Positions 1-5,937 of a stretch of 5,937 nt of DNA are shown here, in pieces. Each line of letters starts with the position of its first letter. The first letter of the stretch is position 1. The notes under the pieces were generated by a model. That model worked only from the letters and a program-made list of their open reading frames with translations, ran no database searches and had not been told where the DNA came from. The DNA comes from an uncultured Devosia sp. (GTDB lineage: Bacteria > Pseudomonadota > Alphaproteobacteria > Rhizobiales > Devosiaceae). The translations under genes and the position numbers were made by a program. The DNA is taken from NCBI GenBank assembly GCA_913775215.1, contig CAJYKO010000395.1, forward strand, positions 1 to 5,937, in the 5' to 3' direction.

Positions 1-462
1 GAGGCTGTTGGATTCAGGGATCGAATGGGCGACGTTGATCGCTTCGATGGTGAATGGACCGATCTCGAACGGCTTACCGGGACGCATAATGCGGACATCG
101 ACGTTTTCGACGATGCCGTCCCCTGCCCGCTTGGCTGTCAGCATGGCAGCAGTGAAGGGCGTCGCATAGACCGGACGCTCGAAGACGGGCCAGAGATCGA
201 GCACCGCGCCATAATGGTCTTCGTGGCTGTGGGTGAGGATCAGGGCCAGGACGTCGTCGGCGTTTTCCTCGAGGAATTCGGGATTGGCCATGATGAGTTC
301 GATGCCCGGTAGATCGGGACCGCCGAAGCTGACGCCGCAGTCGACAACGATCCACTTGCGGGACTTTTCGGGGCCGAAACCGTAGGCTCCCATGTTCATG
401 CCGATCTCGCCGACGCCGCCAAGCGGCACAAAGACGAGTTCATCCCTTTGGGTCTTTGCCAT
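1..462 (-). CDS. rnj: Ribonuclease J, N-terminal part (gene runs off the left edge)
   Basis: This is the first 154 codons of a ribonuclease J, a zinc-dependent metallo-beta-lactamase/beta-CASP enzyme with endonuclease and 5'-to-3' exonuclease activity in cytoplasmic RNA processing and decay. The reading frame is open from the ATG at 462-460 to the window edge. Visible landmarks are the opening FVPLGGVGEIGMN (residues 11-23), DCGVSFGGPDLPGIE (41-55), the metal-binding motif THSHEDHYGA (77-86; His78, His80, Asp82, His83) and AHSIPESNS (145-153; His146 is a further metal ligand in the family). Full family members have roughly 550 residues, so the rest of the beta-lactamase domain, the beta-CASP domain and the C-terminal domain lie outside. 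The GGVGEIG opening close to the start supports this ATG. It lies 71 bases after birA and may be co-transcribed. Other metallo-beta-lactamase families are unlikely because the SIPESN motif is typical of RNase J. Confidence 0.93.
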   Translation of the reverse strand, partial: MAKTQRDELVFVPLGGVGEIGMNMGAYGFGPEKSRKWIVVDCGVSFGGPDLPGIELIMANPEFLEENADDVLALILTHSHEDHYGAVLDLWPVFERPVYATPFTAAMLTAKRAGDGIVENVDVRIMRPGKPFEIGPFTIEAINVAHSIPESNSL

Positions 463-533
463 GGGTCTTTTCTTTCTTTTTGCGCACGGCGCCTGGCGAT
501 CTTTGGTCGCTGGTCGTCGCGCAGATGTTGTGG
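463..533 (-). promoter_or_regulatory. birA-rnj intergenic leader with purine-rich ribosome-binding region
   Basis: This 71-base gap is the longest non-coding stretch in the window. Just before the rnj ATG the minus strand has a 16-base all-purine tract (481-466, AAAAAGAAAGAAAAGA) followed by ACCC-free spacing of only CCC before ATG. No GGAGG-type Shine-Dalgarno is present; AGAAAG or AAAAGA is the best weak match. I see no convincing sigma-70 promoter boxes and no stem followed by a T-run, so neither a separate rnj promoter nor a terminator after birA can be claimed. The likeliest role is a weak or A-rich translation start region within a longer transcript. Confidence 0.4.
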
Positions 534-1364
534 TCAGCTTCGGGCGCTGGCCGTTGCCCCAAAATGTACATCGCCCGCAGTGATCACGATCCGCGCGCCG
601 TCATCGTCGCGCATGATCAGACGACCGGTTGAGTCGACTGTTTCAAATATGCCGCGCCTGACGACGCCATCCTGCTGGACGGCGACCGGCGCACCGATGC
701 CGGCGGCGGAACCGCGCCAGCGCTCGAGAATATCGCTCACGCCGCGCCCGTCCTGCCAGAGCGAAAAGGCTTCAACCCAGGCATCGGCAAGGGCTGAGAA
801 AACTTCTTCAGCGCTGCGCTCGTAGCCGAGTTCGCGAAGGCTGGTAGCGGGATAAGGCAAACCTGTGGGCGCGGCAACCACATTGACGCCGATGCCGATG
901 ACGATCGCGTTGCGGCCATCCGGCGCCTTGCCCATTTCGAGGAGGATGCCGGATACTTTGGCACCGTCGGCGAGGACATCGTTTGGCCACTTGAGAGCCA
1001 CCCTGCCCCGGCCATCGAGCGCATCGGCGCCATCGATGCCGATGCGCACGGCGCCCTGCGGCAGGATGCGGGAAAAGGCCGTCTGCATGGCGACGCCGGC
1101 GACGAAACCGAGGGTAGCCAGCGCGTTGGGTTCTGCATCGGGGATGATGAGGAGGCTCGCGGCCAGATTGCCCGGCGTACTCTCCCAGGCGCGACCGCGA
1201 CGGCCGCGGCCTGCGGTCTGGTGCAGAGCTGCAAACCATATACCGCCCGGATCACCCGCGGCGGCCGCCGCGAGCGCTTCCACATTGGTCGAACCGATTT
1301 CGTCGTATCCGGCCAAGCGGTAGCCCGCAGAACGGGCTACCGAGCCAAGTGCGAAATCCGCCAC
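534..1364 (-). CDS. birA: Biotin--[acetyl-CoA-carboxylase] ligase, catalytic-domain-only type
   Basis: This enzyme activates biotin with ATP to biotinyl-AMP and transfers it to the lysine of biotin carboxyl carrier proteins such as AccB, in the cytoplasm. Family motifs appear in order: GSTN (residues 24-27), the biotinyl-AMP loop QTAGRGRRGRAW (49-60), LKWPNDV (124-130), KVSGILLE (136-143) and GIGVNV (157-162), then a small C-terminal domain ending near VITAGDVHFG. At 276 residues it starts almost directly with the catalytic domain, so the winged-helix DNA-binding domain of E. coli BirA is absent and it should not itself repress biotin genes. The start is GTG, placed directly after the nuoN stop codon; only a weak GGAAG lies about 10 bases upstream, so translation probably depends on ribosomes finishing nuoN. 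A TTG at codon 17 is possible but would remove residues normally present before the GSTN motif. A perfect inverted repeat lies in codons 8-16. Confidence 0.94.
   Translation of the reverse strand: MADFALGSVARSAGYRLAGYDEIGSTNVEALAAAAAGDPGGIWFAALHQTAGRGRRGRAWESTPGNLAASLLIIPDAEPNALATLGFVAGVAMQTAFSRILPQGAVRIGIDGADALDGRGRVALKWPNDVLADGAKVSGILLEMGKAPDGRNAIVIGIGVNVVAAPTGLPYPATSLRELGYERSAEEVFSALADAWVEAFSLWQDGRGVSDILERWRGSAAGIGAPVAVQQDGVVRRGIFETVDSTGRLIMRDDDGARIVITAGDVHFGATASARS
1318..1342. repeat. Perfect 10-bp inverted repeat with 5-base loop inside the birA start
   Basis: The arms CGGTAGCCCG (1318-1327) and CGGGCTACCG (1333-1342) are exact reverse complements separated by CAGAA. On the birA message the stem begins at base 23 of the coding sequence and covers codons 8-16. 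It is not followed by a T-run on either strand, so it does not look like an intrinsic terminator. It could form a stable RNA hairpin just beyond the initiating ribosome, or slow 3' exonucleases that degrade the upstream nuo message. Its function is not shown by the sequence. Confidence 0.75.
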
Positions 1365-2810
1365 CTAGAACAGGCTTCCGGCGGCGATATGCGCCCAGTT
1401 GGTGAGGGCATTACCGACCGTGAAATAATAGGTCACGATCAGGAAGGCGCTAATGGCGAGGATGACGTTGAGTTCGTTGGGCACCGCGGCGAAGGTCGAC
1501 TTGGGCTCATCGAAGTACATCGTCTTGACGACGCGCAGATAATAGAAGGCGCTGACGGCCGAAGCGAGCATGCCGATCACGGCAAGTACGAAAAGGCGCG
1601 CTTCGATGGCGGCCAGGAACACCTGCCACTTGGCGAAGAACCCGGCGAGCGGCGGCAGGCCAATCAGCGAGAACATGATGATCGCCATGATCGCGGCCAC
1701 GAAGGGACGCGTCTGGGCGGCGCCGGCGAGATCATCGATCGTTTCGACATAGCCGTTCTCGGTGCGCAGCGAGAGAATGCAGGCAAAGAGACCGACCGTC
1801 ATGGTGACGTAGATCGCCATGTAGATCGCAACGCCCTCGACACCGACCTGCGTGCCCGAAGAGAGACCGACAAGGGCAAAACCCACGTGGCCAATCGAAG
1901 AATAGGCGATGAGGCGCTTGATCGAGTTCTGGCCGATGGCTGCGAATGCGGCCAGCACCATGGAAGCGATCGAGAGGAAGATCACGACCTGCTGCCAATC
2001 ACCCGTGATCGGCTGGAAAGTGTCCATGACGAGACGGATCATCAGCGACATGGCGGCAACCTTAGGCGCCATGGCAAAGAAGGCGGTGACCGGGGTCGGT
2101 GCACCTTCGTAGACGTCCGGCGTCCACATATGGAACGGCACGGCCGAAATCTTGAAGGCGACGCCGGTCAGCAAGAAGACCATGCCAAAGATGAGACCGA
2201 CCGAGCGGCCTTCCATGGCAATGGCAGCGACGATTTCCTGCAGATTAGTATGGCCGGTGAAGCCATAAACCATGGAGGCGCCATAGAGCAGCATGCCCGA
2301 GGAAAGCGCGCCCAGCACAAAGTACTTGAGGCCTGCTTCAGTGGCACGCGGATCATCGCGCTTGATGGCAGCCATGACGTAGAGCGCCAAGGACTGCAGT
2401 TCGAGGCCGATATAAAGGCTCATGAGGTCATTGGCCGAGACCATGACCATCATGCCGAGCGTCGCGAGGACAGCCAGGATCGAATATTCGAACTTGTGCA
2501 CGCCGTTCTCGAAATCATTCGGCATGGCCAGAATGAGCGAGAGCGCGGCGCCGCCAAGGACAAGCAGCTTCATGTAGCGGGCGAAGGCATCGGCGATGAA
2601 GACGCCGTTGAACAGCACGCCATCGGCTGGGTTGAGGACAGCCGTCAGGCCTGCAGCAACGATAAGCAGAACGGCGAGCCAGGAGATCAGCGCCGACTTT
2701 TCCTTGTTGATGATGACACCCAGGATCACAAGGACCAGGGCACCGACTGCCATCAGCAGTTCGGGATAGGCAGGCGCAATGCTCGCGAAATCAATAACGT
2801 CAGAGTTCAC
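1365..2810 (-). CDS. nuoN: NADH-quinone oxidoreductase subunit N
   Basis: NuoN is one of three antiporter-like inner-membrane subunits of complex I that pump protons when NADH is oxidised by quinone. The 481-residue protein is hydrophobic nearly throughout, in keeping with about 14 membrane helices, and has the usual family length. Proton-channel residues are recognisable: Glu137 in YIGLELQSLALYV, Lys162 in GLKYFVLGALSSG, Lys220 and His227 in FKISAVPFHMWTPDVYEGAP, Lys250 in FAMAPKVA, and Lys394 in AGFFAKW. The amphipathic-loop motif NSIKRLIAYSSIGHVGF (295-311) is also present. The start is GTG at 2810-2808, supported by AGGAG six bases upstream. It lies 9 bases after nuoM and ends in TAG directly before birA, consistent with the last nuo gene of the operon. 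No defect is visible. Confidence 0.97.
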   Translation of the reverse strand: MNSDVIDFASIAPAYPELLMAVGALVLVILGVIINKEKSALISWLAVLLIVAAGLTAVLNPADGVLFNGVFIADAFARYMKLLVLGGAALSLILAMPNDFENGVHKFEYSILAVLATLGMMVMVSANDLMSLYIGLELQSLALYVMAAIKRDDPRATEAGLKYFVLGALSSGMLLYGASMVYGFTGHTNLQEIVAAIAMEGRSVGLIFGMVFLLTGVAFKISAVPFHMWTPDVYEGAPTPVTAFFAMAPKVAAMSLMIRLVMDTFQPITGDWQQVVIFLSIASMVLAAFAAIGQNSIKRLIAYSSIGHVGFALVGLSSGTQVGVEGVAIYMAIYVTMTVGLFACILSLRTENGYVETIDDLAGAAQTRPFVAAIMAIIMFSLIGLPPLAGFFAKWQVFLAAIEARLFVLAVIGMLASAVSAFYYLRVVKTMYFDEPKSTFAAVPNELNVILAISAFLIVTYYFTVGNALTNWAHIAAGSLF

Positions 2811-2816
2811 GGTGCT

Positions 2817-2821
2817 CTCCT
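2817..2821 (-). promoter_or_regulatory. Shine-Dalgarno of nuoN overlapping the nuoM stop codon
   Basis: The minus strand reads TAGGAGAGCACCGTG. The TAG is the nuoM stop (2822-2820), AGGAG (2821-2817) is a strong ribosome-binding site, and GTG follows after six bases. This site decides the GTG start of nuoN and implies translational coupling with nuoM. Confidence 0.85.
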
Positions 2822-4403
2822 AGTGCGCAGCAGGCTCAGCCGCATGCTCTGCGGCTGGAGCGGCCTCGCCCGTGGGCGCGGCGTATTCGAGGGGTGCCCG
2901 GGCATCGGCCAGGGAAACAGAGGGGTCAAGACCAACCGAAGTGGCGTAGTGCGTCACGAGGTTGTTGACCGAAGCTGCCGTCGTGTCGAGGATCGGCGAA
3001 GGATAGAAGCCGAAGACGATGATGAGGACGACCAGCGGATAGAGCACGATCTTTTCGCGCAGGCTCAGATCGAGAATGCCCTTGAGCGACTCCTTGGTGA
3101 GCGCACCGAAAATGACGCGGCGATAGAGCCAGAGGGCATAGCCGGCGGACAGGATCACACCAAACGCGGCGCCGAAGGCGACCCAGGTATTGACCTGGAA
3201 GACACCCATCATCGTCAGGAATTCACCGACAAAGCCGGACGTGCCGGGGAGACCGACATTGGCCATGGTGAAGACCATGAAGGCGAAGGCATAGCGCGGC
3301 ATGCGCTCGACAAGACCGCCATAGGCTTCGATGTCGCGGGTGTGCATACGGTCATAGATGACGCCGACGGCAAGGAAGAGTGCACCGGAAACCAGACCAT
3401 GCGAGAGCATCTGGAACATAGCGCCCTGGATGCCGAGCGCATTGCCGGCAAAGATACCCATGGTCACAAAGCCCATATGCGCGACCGAAGAGTAAGCGAT
3501 GAGCTTCTTGATATCGGTCTGCACCAGCGCCACCAGCGAGGTGATGATGATGGCGGCGACGGACAGGATGAACACGAAGTTCGAAAGCTGTGCCGAAGCA
3601 TCGGGGACCATGGGCAGGCTGAAGCGCAGGAAGCCATAGCCGCCAAGCTTGAGCAGGATCGCGGCAAGGATCACCGAACCGGCAGTTGGGGCTTCCACGT
3701 GGGCTTCAGGCAGCCAACGGTGGAACGGCCACATCGGCATCTTGACCGCAAGCGAAGCGAAGAAGGCCAGCCAGAGCCAGATCTGCATGCTTTCCGGGAA
3801 CTGGTGCGTCAGGAGACGCGAAATGTCGGTGGTGCCGGCATTCCAGTACATGGCCATGATGGCAAGAAGCATCAGGACCGAACCGGTGAAGGTATAGAAG
3901 AAGAACTTGTAGCTCGCCTGGATGCGGCGCTTGCCGCCCCAGATACCGATGATGAGGAACATCGGCAGCAGGGTGCCTTCGAAGAAGACATAGAACATGG
4001 CGAGATCGAGCGTGGTGAAAACGCCGATCATCAGGACTTCCAGGATCAGGAAGACCAGCATGTATTCCTTGACGCGCTTGTCGATGGCTTCCCAGCTTGC
4101 CAGCACGCAGAATGGCATGAGGAGAGCGGACAGAATGACGAAGAGCACCGAGATGCCGTCGACGCCGACGCGGTAGCCGATGCTTTCGCCCAGCCAGTCA
4201 TAATTGACGACGAACTGGAAGCCCGGATTGGACGGGTCGAAGGCCGACCACATCCAGAGCGAGAGGGCCAAGGTGACGAGGGTCGTCGCCAGGGCCGTCC
4301 AGCGGATCGCGTTGAGCGCCGTCTTGGGGGTGACCAGGATCAGTGCCGCGCCAAGGAGCGGCAGGAAGGTCACGATCGTGAGGATAGTATTCTCGAAGTT
4401 CAT
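2820..4403 (-). CDS. nuoM: NADH-quinone oxidoreductase subunit M
   Basis: NuoM is the middle antiporter-like proton-pumping subunit of complex I, in the inner membrane next to NuoL and NuoN. The 527-residue protein is a string of membrane helices. Channel residues known from the family are present: Glu142 in FYVFFEGTLLPMFLIIG, Lys221 in LAVKMPMWPFHRWLPEAHV, Lys252 in LLKLGGYGFLR, His309 in SSVAHMGF, His335 in QMLSHGLVSGALF and Glu394 in SGFVGEF. The loop motif QTDIKKLIAYSS (295-306) is typical. The ATG at 4403-4401 gives the standard MNFENTILTIVTFLP beginning; the frame is open further upstream to 4571, but that extension is hydrophilic, overlaps nuoL and is not plausible. The protein is somewhat longer than the roughly 500 residues common for the family because of a tail rich in Ala, Glu, Pro and His from about residue 494. 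The start overlaps the nuoL stop by one base. Confidence 0.97.
   Translation of the reverse strand: MNFENTILTIVTFLPLLGAALILVTPKTALNAIRWTALATTLVTLALSLWMWSAFDPSNPGFQFVVNYDWLGESIGYRVGVDGISVLFVILSALLMPFCVLASWEAIDKRVKEYMLVFLILEVLMIGVFTTLDLAMFYVFFEGTLLPMFLIIGIWGGKRRIQASYKFFFYTFTGSVLMLLAIMAMYWNAGTTDISRLLTHQFPESMQIWLWLAFFASLAVKMPMWPFHRWLPEAHVEAPTAGSVILAAILLKLGGYGFLRFSLPMVPDASAQLSNFVFILSVAAIIITSLVALVQTDIKKLIAYSSVAHMGFVTMGIFAGNALGIQGAMFQMLSHGLVSGALFLAVGVIYDRMHTRDIEAYGGLVERMPRYAFAFMVFTMANVGLPGTSGFVGEFLTMMGVFQVNTWVAFGAAFGVILSAGYALWLYRRVIFGALTKESLKGILDLSLREKIVLYPLVVLIIVFGFYPSPILDTTAASVNNLVTHYATSVGLDPSVSLADARAPLEYAAPTGEAAPAAEHAAEPAAH
2837..2857. repeat. 8-bp inverted repeat near the 3' end of nuoM
   Basis: CAGCCGCA (2837-2844) and TGCGGCTG (2850-2857) are exact reverse complements around the five-base loop TGCTC. 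The repeat lies in the Ala/Glu-rich tail codons of nuoM, about 15 bases before its stop and just upstream of the nuoN ribosome site. It may form a small RNA hairpin, but it may also be a by-product of repeated GCN and GAG codons. Confidence 0.45.
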
Positions 4404-4417
4404 CAGATCAGACCCCC
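4401..4417 (-). promoter_or_regulatory. nuoL-nuoM coupling junction (TGATG) with weak ribosome site
   Basis: On the minus strand the nuoL stop TGA (4405-4403) and the nuoM start ATG (4403-4401) share one A. The only Shine-Dalgarno-like element is GGGGG at 4417-4413, nine bases before the ATG. This arrangement suggests that nuoM is translated largely by ribosomes that terminate on nuoL, which would keep the two subunits near equal amounts. Confidence 0.7.
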
Positions 4418-5937
4418 GGCCGTGATGGCCCAGGTGAGCAGCGCCGCGATGCCGATCAGCATGGCGAAGGCATAGTGATAGAGGTAACCAGACTGGAGCT
4501 TGACGACCCAGGACGTGACATTCTGGACGCGACGGCCAAGGCCTTCGGCAATCTTGCCGTCGACGAGCCAATCATCAAAGCCATGCCAGATGGCGCGGCC
4601 GACCCAGAGCGCGGGGCGCACGAAGATCGTGTTGTACAGCTCGTCGAAGTACCACTTGTTGAGGAGGAACTTGTAGAGGCCAGGATTGGTGGCTGCCAGC
4701 TTGCCGGGCACGTCGGGGCGCTTGATGTACATATACCAAGCGGCGACGAAGCCGATGATCATGGAAATCGTGGCGCTCCACTTCACCCAAAGCGGCACAT
4801 GGTGCGCAGCTTCGATGATGTCGTGATCGACATAGATGGCACCGGCGAAGAAGTGCTCGATGTGTTCCACCTCGTGGAAGAACATGCCGTAGAACACGAC
4901 ACCGGCGAGAACCGCACCGACAGCCAGCACATAAAGCGGCACCAGCATGACATTGGGCGATTCATGGGCATGGTCATAGGCCGAACCATGGTGGTGGGCA
5001 TCGTCATGCGAAACCGCAGCATGAGCGTGATCATCGAGATTGCTGTCGTCGATCGGCTCGTGGTGGGTTTCGGCATCGGCATGCGCCGGGTCCGGATGAG
5101 CGGTGTGGCTATGCTGTGCATCGCGCGGCGAGCCGTGGAAAGTCAGGTGGACGAGGCGCCAGGAATAGAAGCTCGTGAAGAGAGCTGCGATGACGAGGAG
5201 CCAGAAGGCCATGCTGCCGACATTACCGCCGTAAGCATAGGCGCTTTCGATGATCGAGTCCTTGGAGAAGAAACCGGCAAAGCCGAGGCTGGTGCCCGGG
5301 ATACCGACGCCGGTGAGCGCCAGCGTGCCGATCATCATCATGGCATAGGTGATCGGGATCTTCTTTCGAAGGCCACCCATGTTCCGCATATCCTGCTCAT
5401 GGTGCATGGCGTGGATGACCGAGCCGGCGCCTAAGAACAGGAGAGCCTTGAAGAAGGCGTGGGTGAAGAGGTGGAAAACGCCAGCCGAATAGGCGCCGGT
5501 GCCAAGCGCGACGAACATGTATCCAAGCTGCGAACAGGTCGAATAGGCGATGACGCGCTTGATGTCGTTCTGGACGAGGCCAACCGTTGCCGCAAAGAAC
5601 GCCGTGATGGCGCCGATGACGATCACCACGGTCAGGGCGAACTGCGAGAGTTCAAAGAGCGGGGACAGGCGGGCGACCATGAAGACGCCGGCGGTGACCA
5701 TGGTTGCGGCGTGGATGAGTGCCGAAACTGGGGTCGGGCCTTCCATGGCGTCCGGAAGCCAGGTGTGCAGCAGGAACTGCGCCGACTTGCCCATGGCGCC
5801 CATGAAGAGCAGGAGGCAGATGACGGTCATGGCATCCACGTTCCAGTTGAGGAACCGGATGACAGGCAGACCCGTTGTGGCGAACTCATCGGCCGCGTGG
5901 AAGGCACCGTCGAAGTCGATGTGACCGAGCACGAGAA
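4403..5937 (-). CDS. nuoL: NADH-quinone oxidoreductase subunit L, C-terminal part (start outside the window)
   Basis: NuoL is the distal antiporter-like proton-pumping subunit of complex I, and its long lateral helix runs along NuoM and NuoN. The frame enters open at the right edge. Counting from the GTG (Val) codon at 5932, 509 residues follow, plus one preceding whole codon; this GTG is internal, not a start. Channel residues are in place: Lys49 in FMGAMGKSAQ, His74 in SALIHAATMVTAGVF, Lys125 in LVQNDIKRVIAYS, Lys163 in THAFFKALLFLG and Lys224 in GFFSKDSI. By spacing to the E. coli residues Lys229 to Lys399, about 150-180 N-terminal residues are missing. Residues 272-325 form a hydrophilic His/Asp-rich loop between membrane helices. 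The end (about 420-509) carries the KFLLNKWYFDELYNTIFVRP segment, the amphipathic lateral helix and the final membrane helix, as typical of alphaproteobacterial NuoL. Confidence 0.96.
   Translation of the reverse strand, partial: LVLGHIDFDGAFHAADEFATTGLPVIRFLNWNVDAMTVICLLLFMGAMGKSAQFLLHTWLPDAMEGPTPVSALIHAATMVTAGVFMVARLSPLFELSQFALTVVIVIGAITAFFAATVGLVQNDIKRVIAYSTCSQLGYMFVALGTGAYSAGVFHLFTHAFFKALLFLGAGSVIHAMHHEQDMRNMGGLRKKIPITYAMMMIGTLALTGVGIPGTSLGFAGFFSKDSIIESAYAYGGNVGSMAFWLLVIAALFTSFYSWRLVHLTFHGSPRDAQHSHTAHPDPAHADAETHHEPIDDSNLDDHAHAAVSHDDAHHHGSAYDHAHESPNVMLVPLYVLAVGAVLAGVVFYGMFFHEVEHIEHFFAGAIYVDHDIIEAAHHVPLWVKWSATISMIIGFVAAWYMYIKRPDVPGKLAATNPGLYKFLLNKWYFDELYNTIFVRPALWVGRAIWHGFDDWLVDGKIAEGLGRRVQNVTSWVVKLQSGYLYHYAFAMLIGIAALLTWAITAGGLI

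Noticed and set aside
25..312. Plus-strand open frame of 95 codons at the left edge
   Set aside because: It is the codon-register shadow of the RNase J gene, whose metal-binding motif lies on the other strand.
484..500. Short GC-rich hairpin (GCGC pairs around 485-495) in the birA-rnj gap as a terminator
   Set aside because: The stem is only about 4 bp and what follows on the minus strand is an A-rich rather than T-rich run, so it does not fit a terminator.
1318..1342. Intrinsic terminator between nuoN and birA
   Set aside because: The inverted repeat has no T-run on either side and lies within birA codons.
1221..4475. Plus-strand open frame of 1084 codons antisense to nuoN and nuoM
   Set aside because: It is in exact codon register with the genes below it, and its charged, Asp/Glu/His/Arg-rich composition is what reversed hydrophobic codons (NTN becoming NAN) produce. 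The opposite strand encodes conserved complex I subunits, and the frame ends soon after the register changes at nuoL.
4404..4571. Upstream extension of nuoM by 56 codons
   Set aside because: The extension is hydrophilic, overlaps the conserved C-terminus of nuoL and precedes the normal MNFENT start, which overlaps the nuoL stop in a typical coupled fashion.
4475..5434. Plus-strand open frame of 319 codons antisense to nuoL
   Set aside because: It is in codon register with nuoL and explained by the same codon bias. No family motif or ribosome site supports it.
5930..5932. GTG at 5932 as the start of nuoL
   Set aside because: The frame stays open to the window edge and the conserved N-terminal helices of NuoL are missing, so this GTG codes an internal valine.

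Overview
The window is a piece of a GC-rich chromosome, most likely from an alphaproteobacterium of the Hyphomicrobiales (Rhizobiales) type. The evidence is the gene order nuoL-nuoM-nuoN-birA-rnj, the character of the proteins (His-rich loop in NuoL, one-domain BirA, RNase J instead of an RNase E-only layout) and the strong codon bias. The genus cannot be fixed from this sequence alone. Every supported gene lies on the minus strand, so the window reads from right to left.

From 5937 down to 1365 is the distal end of a complex I (NADH:quinone oxidoreductase, nuo) operon. It holds the C-terminal three quarters of nuoL (the start is outside the window), then complete nuoM and complete nuoN. These are the three antiporter-like, proton-pumping membrane subunits. 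The lysine, glutamate and histidine residues of the proton channels are present wherever the window covers them. The genes are packed tightly: nuoL and nuoM share one base (TGATG), and nuoM and nuoN are 9 bases apart with the nuoN ribosome site built into the nuoM stop codon.

The nuoN stop is followed directly, in the same frame, by the GTG start of birA (1364-534), a biotin protein ligase without the DNA-binding domain. After a 71-base gap comes the 5' third of an RNase J gene (462-1, running off the left edge). No promoter or terminator is evident, so all five genes may be read as one transcript that joins respiration, biotin attachment and RNA processing. That is inference from spacing.

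The window contains no RNA gene, mobile element, CRISPR array or integrated element that I can see, and nothing that looks like a new biological system. The points worth a second look are small: a perfect 10-bp inverted repeat just inside birA, the amber-only separation of nuoN and birA, the His/Asp-rich loop of NuoL, and an unusual Ala-rich tail on NuoM with its own small inverted repeat. Long open frames on the plus strand, including one of more than 3 kb, are antisense shadows caused by codon bias.
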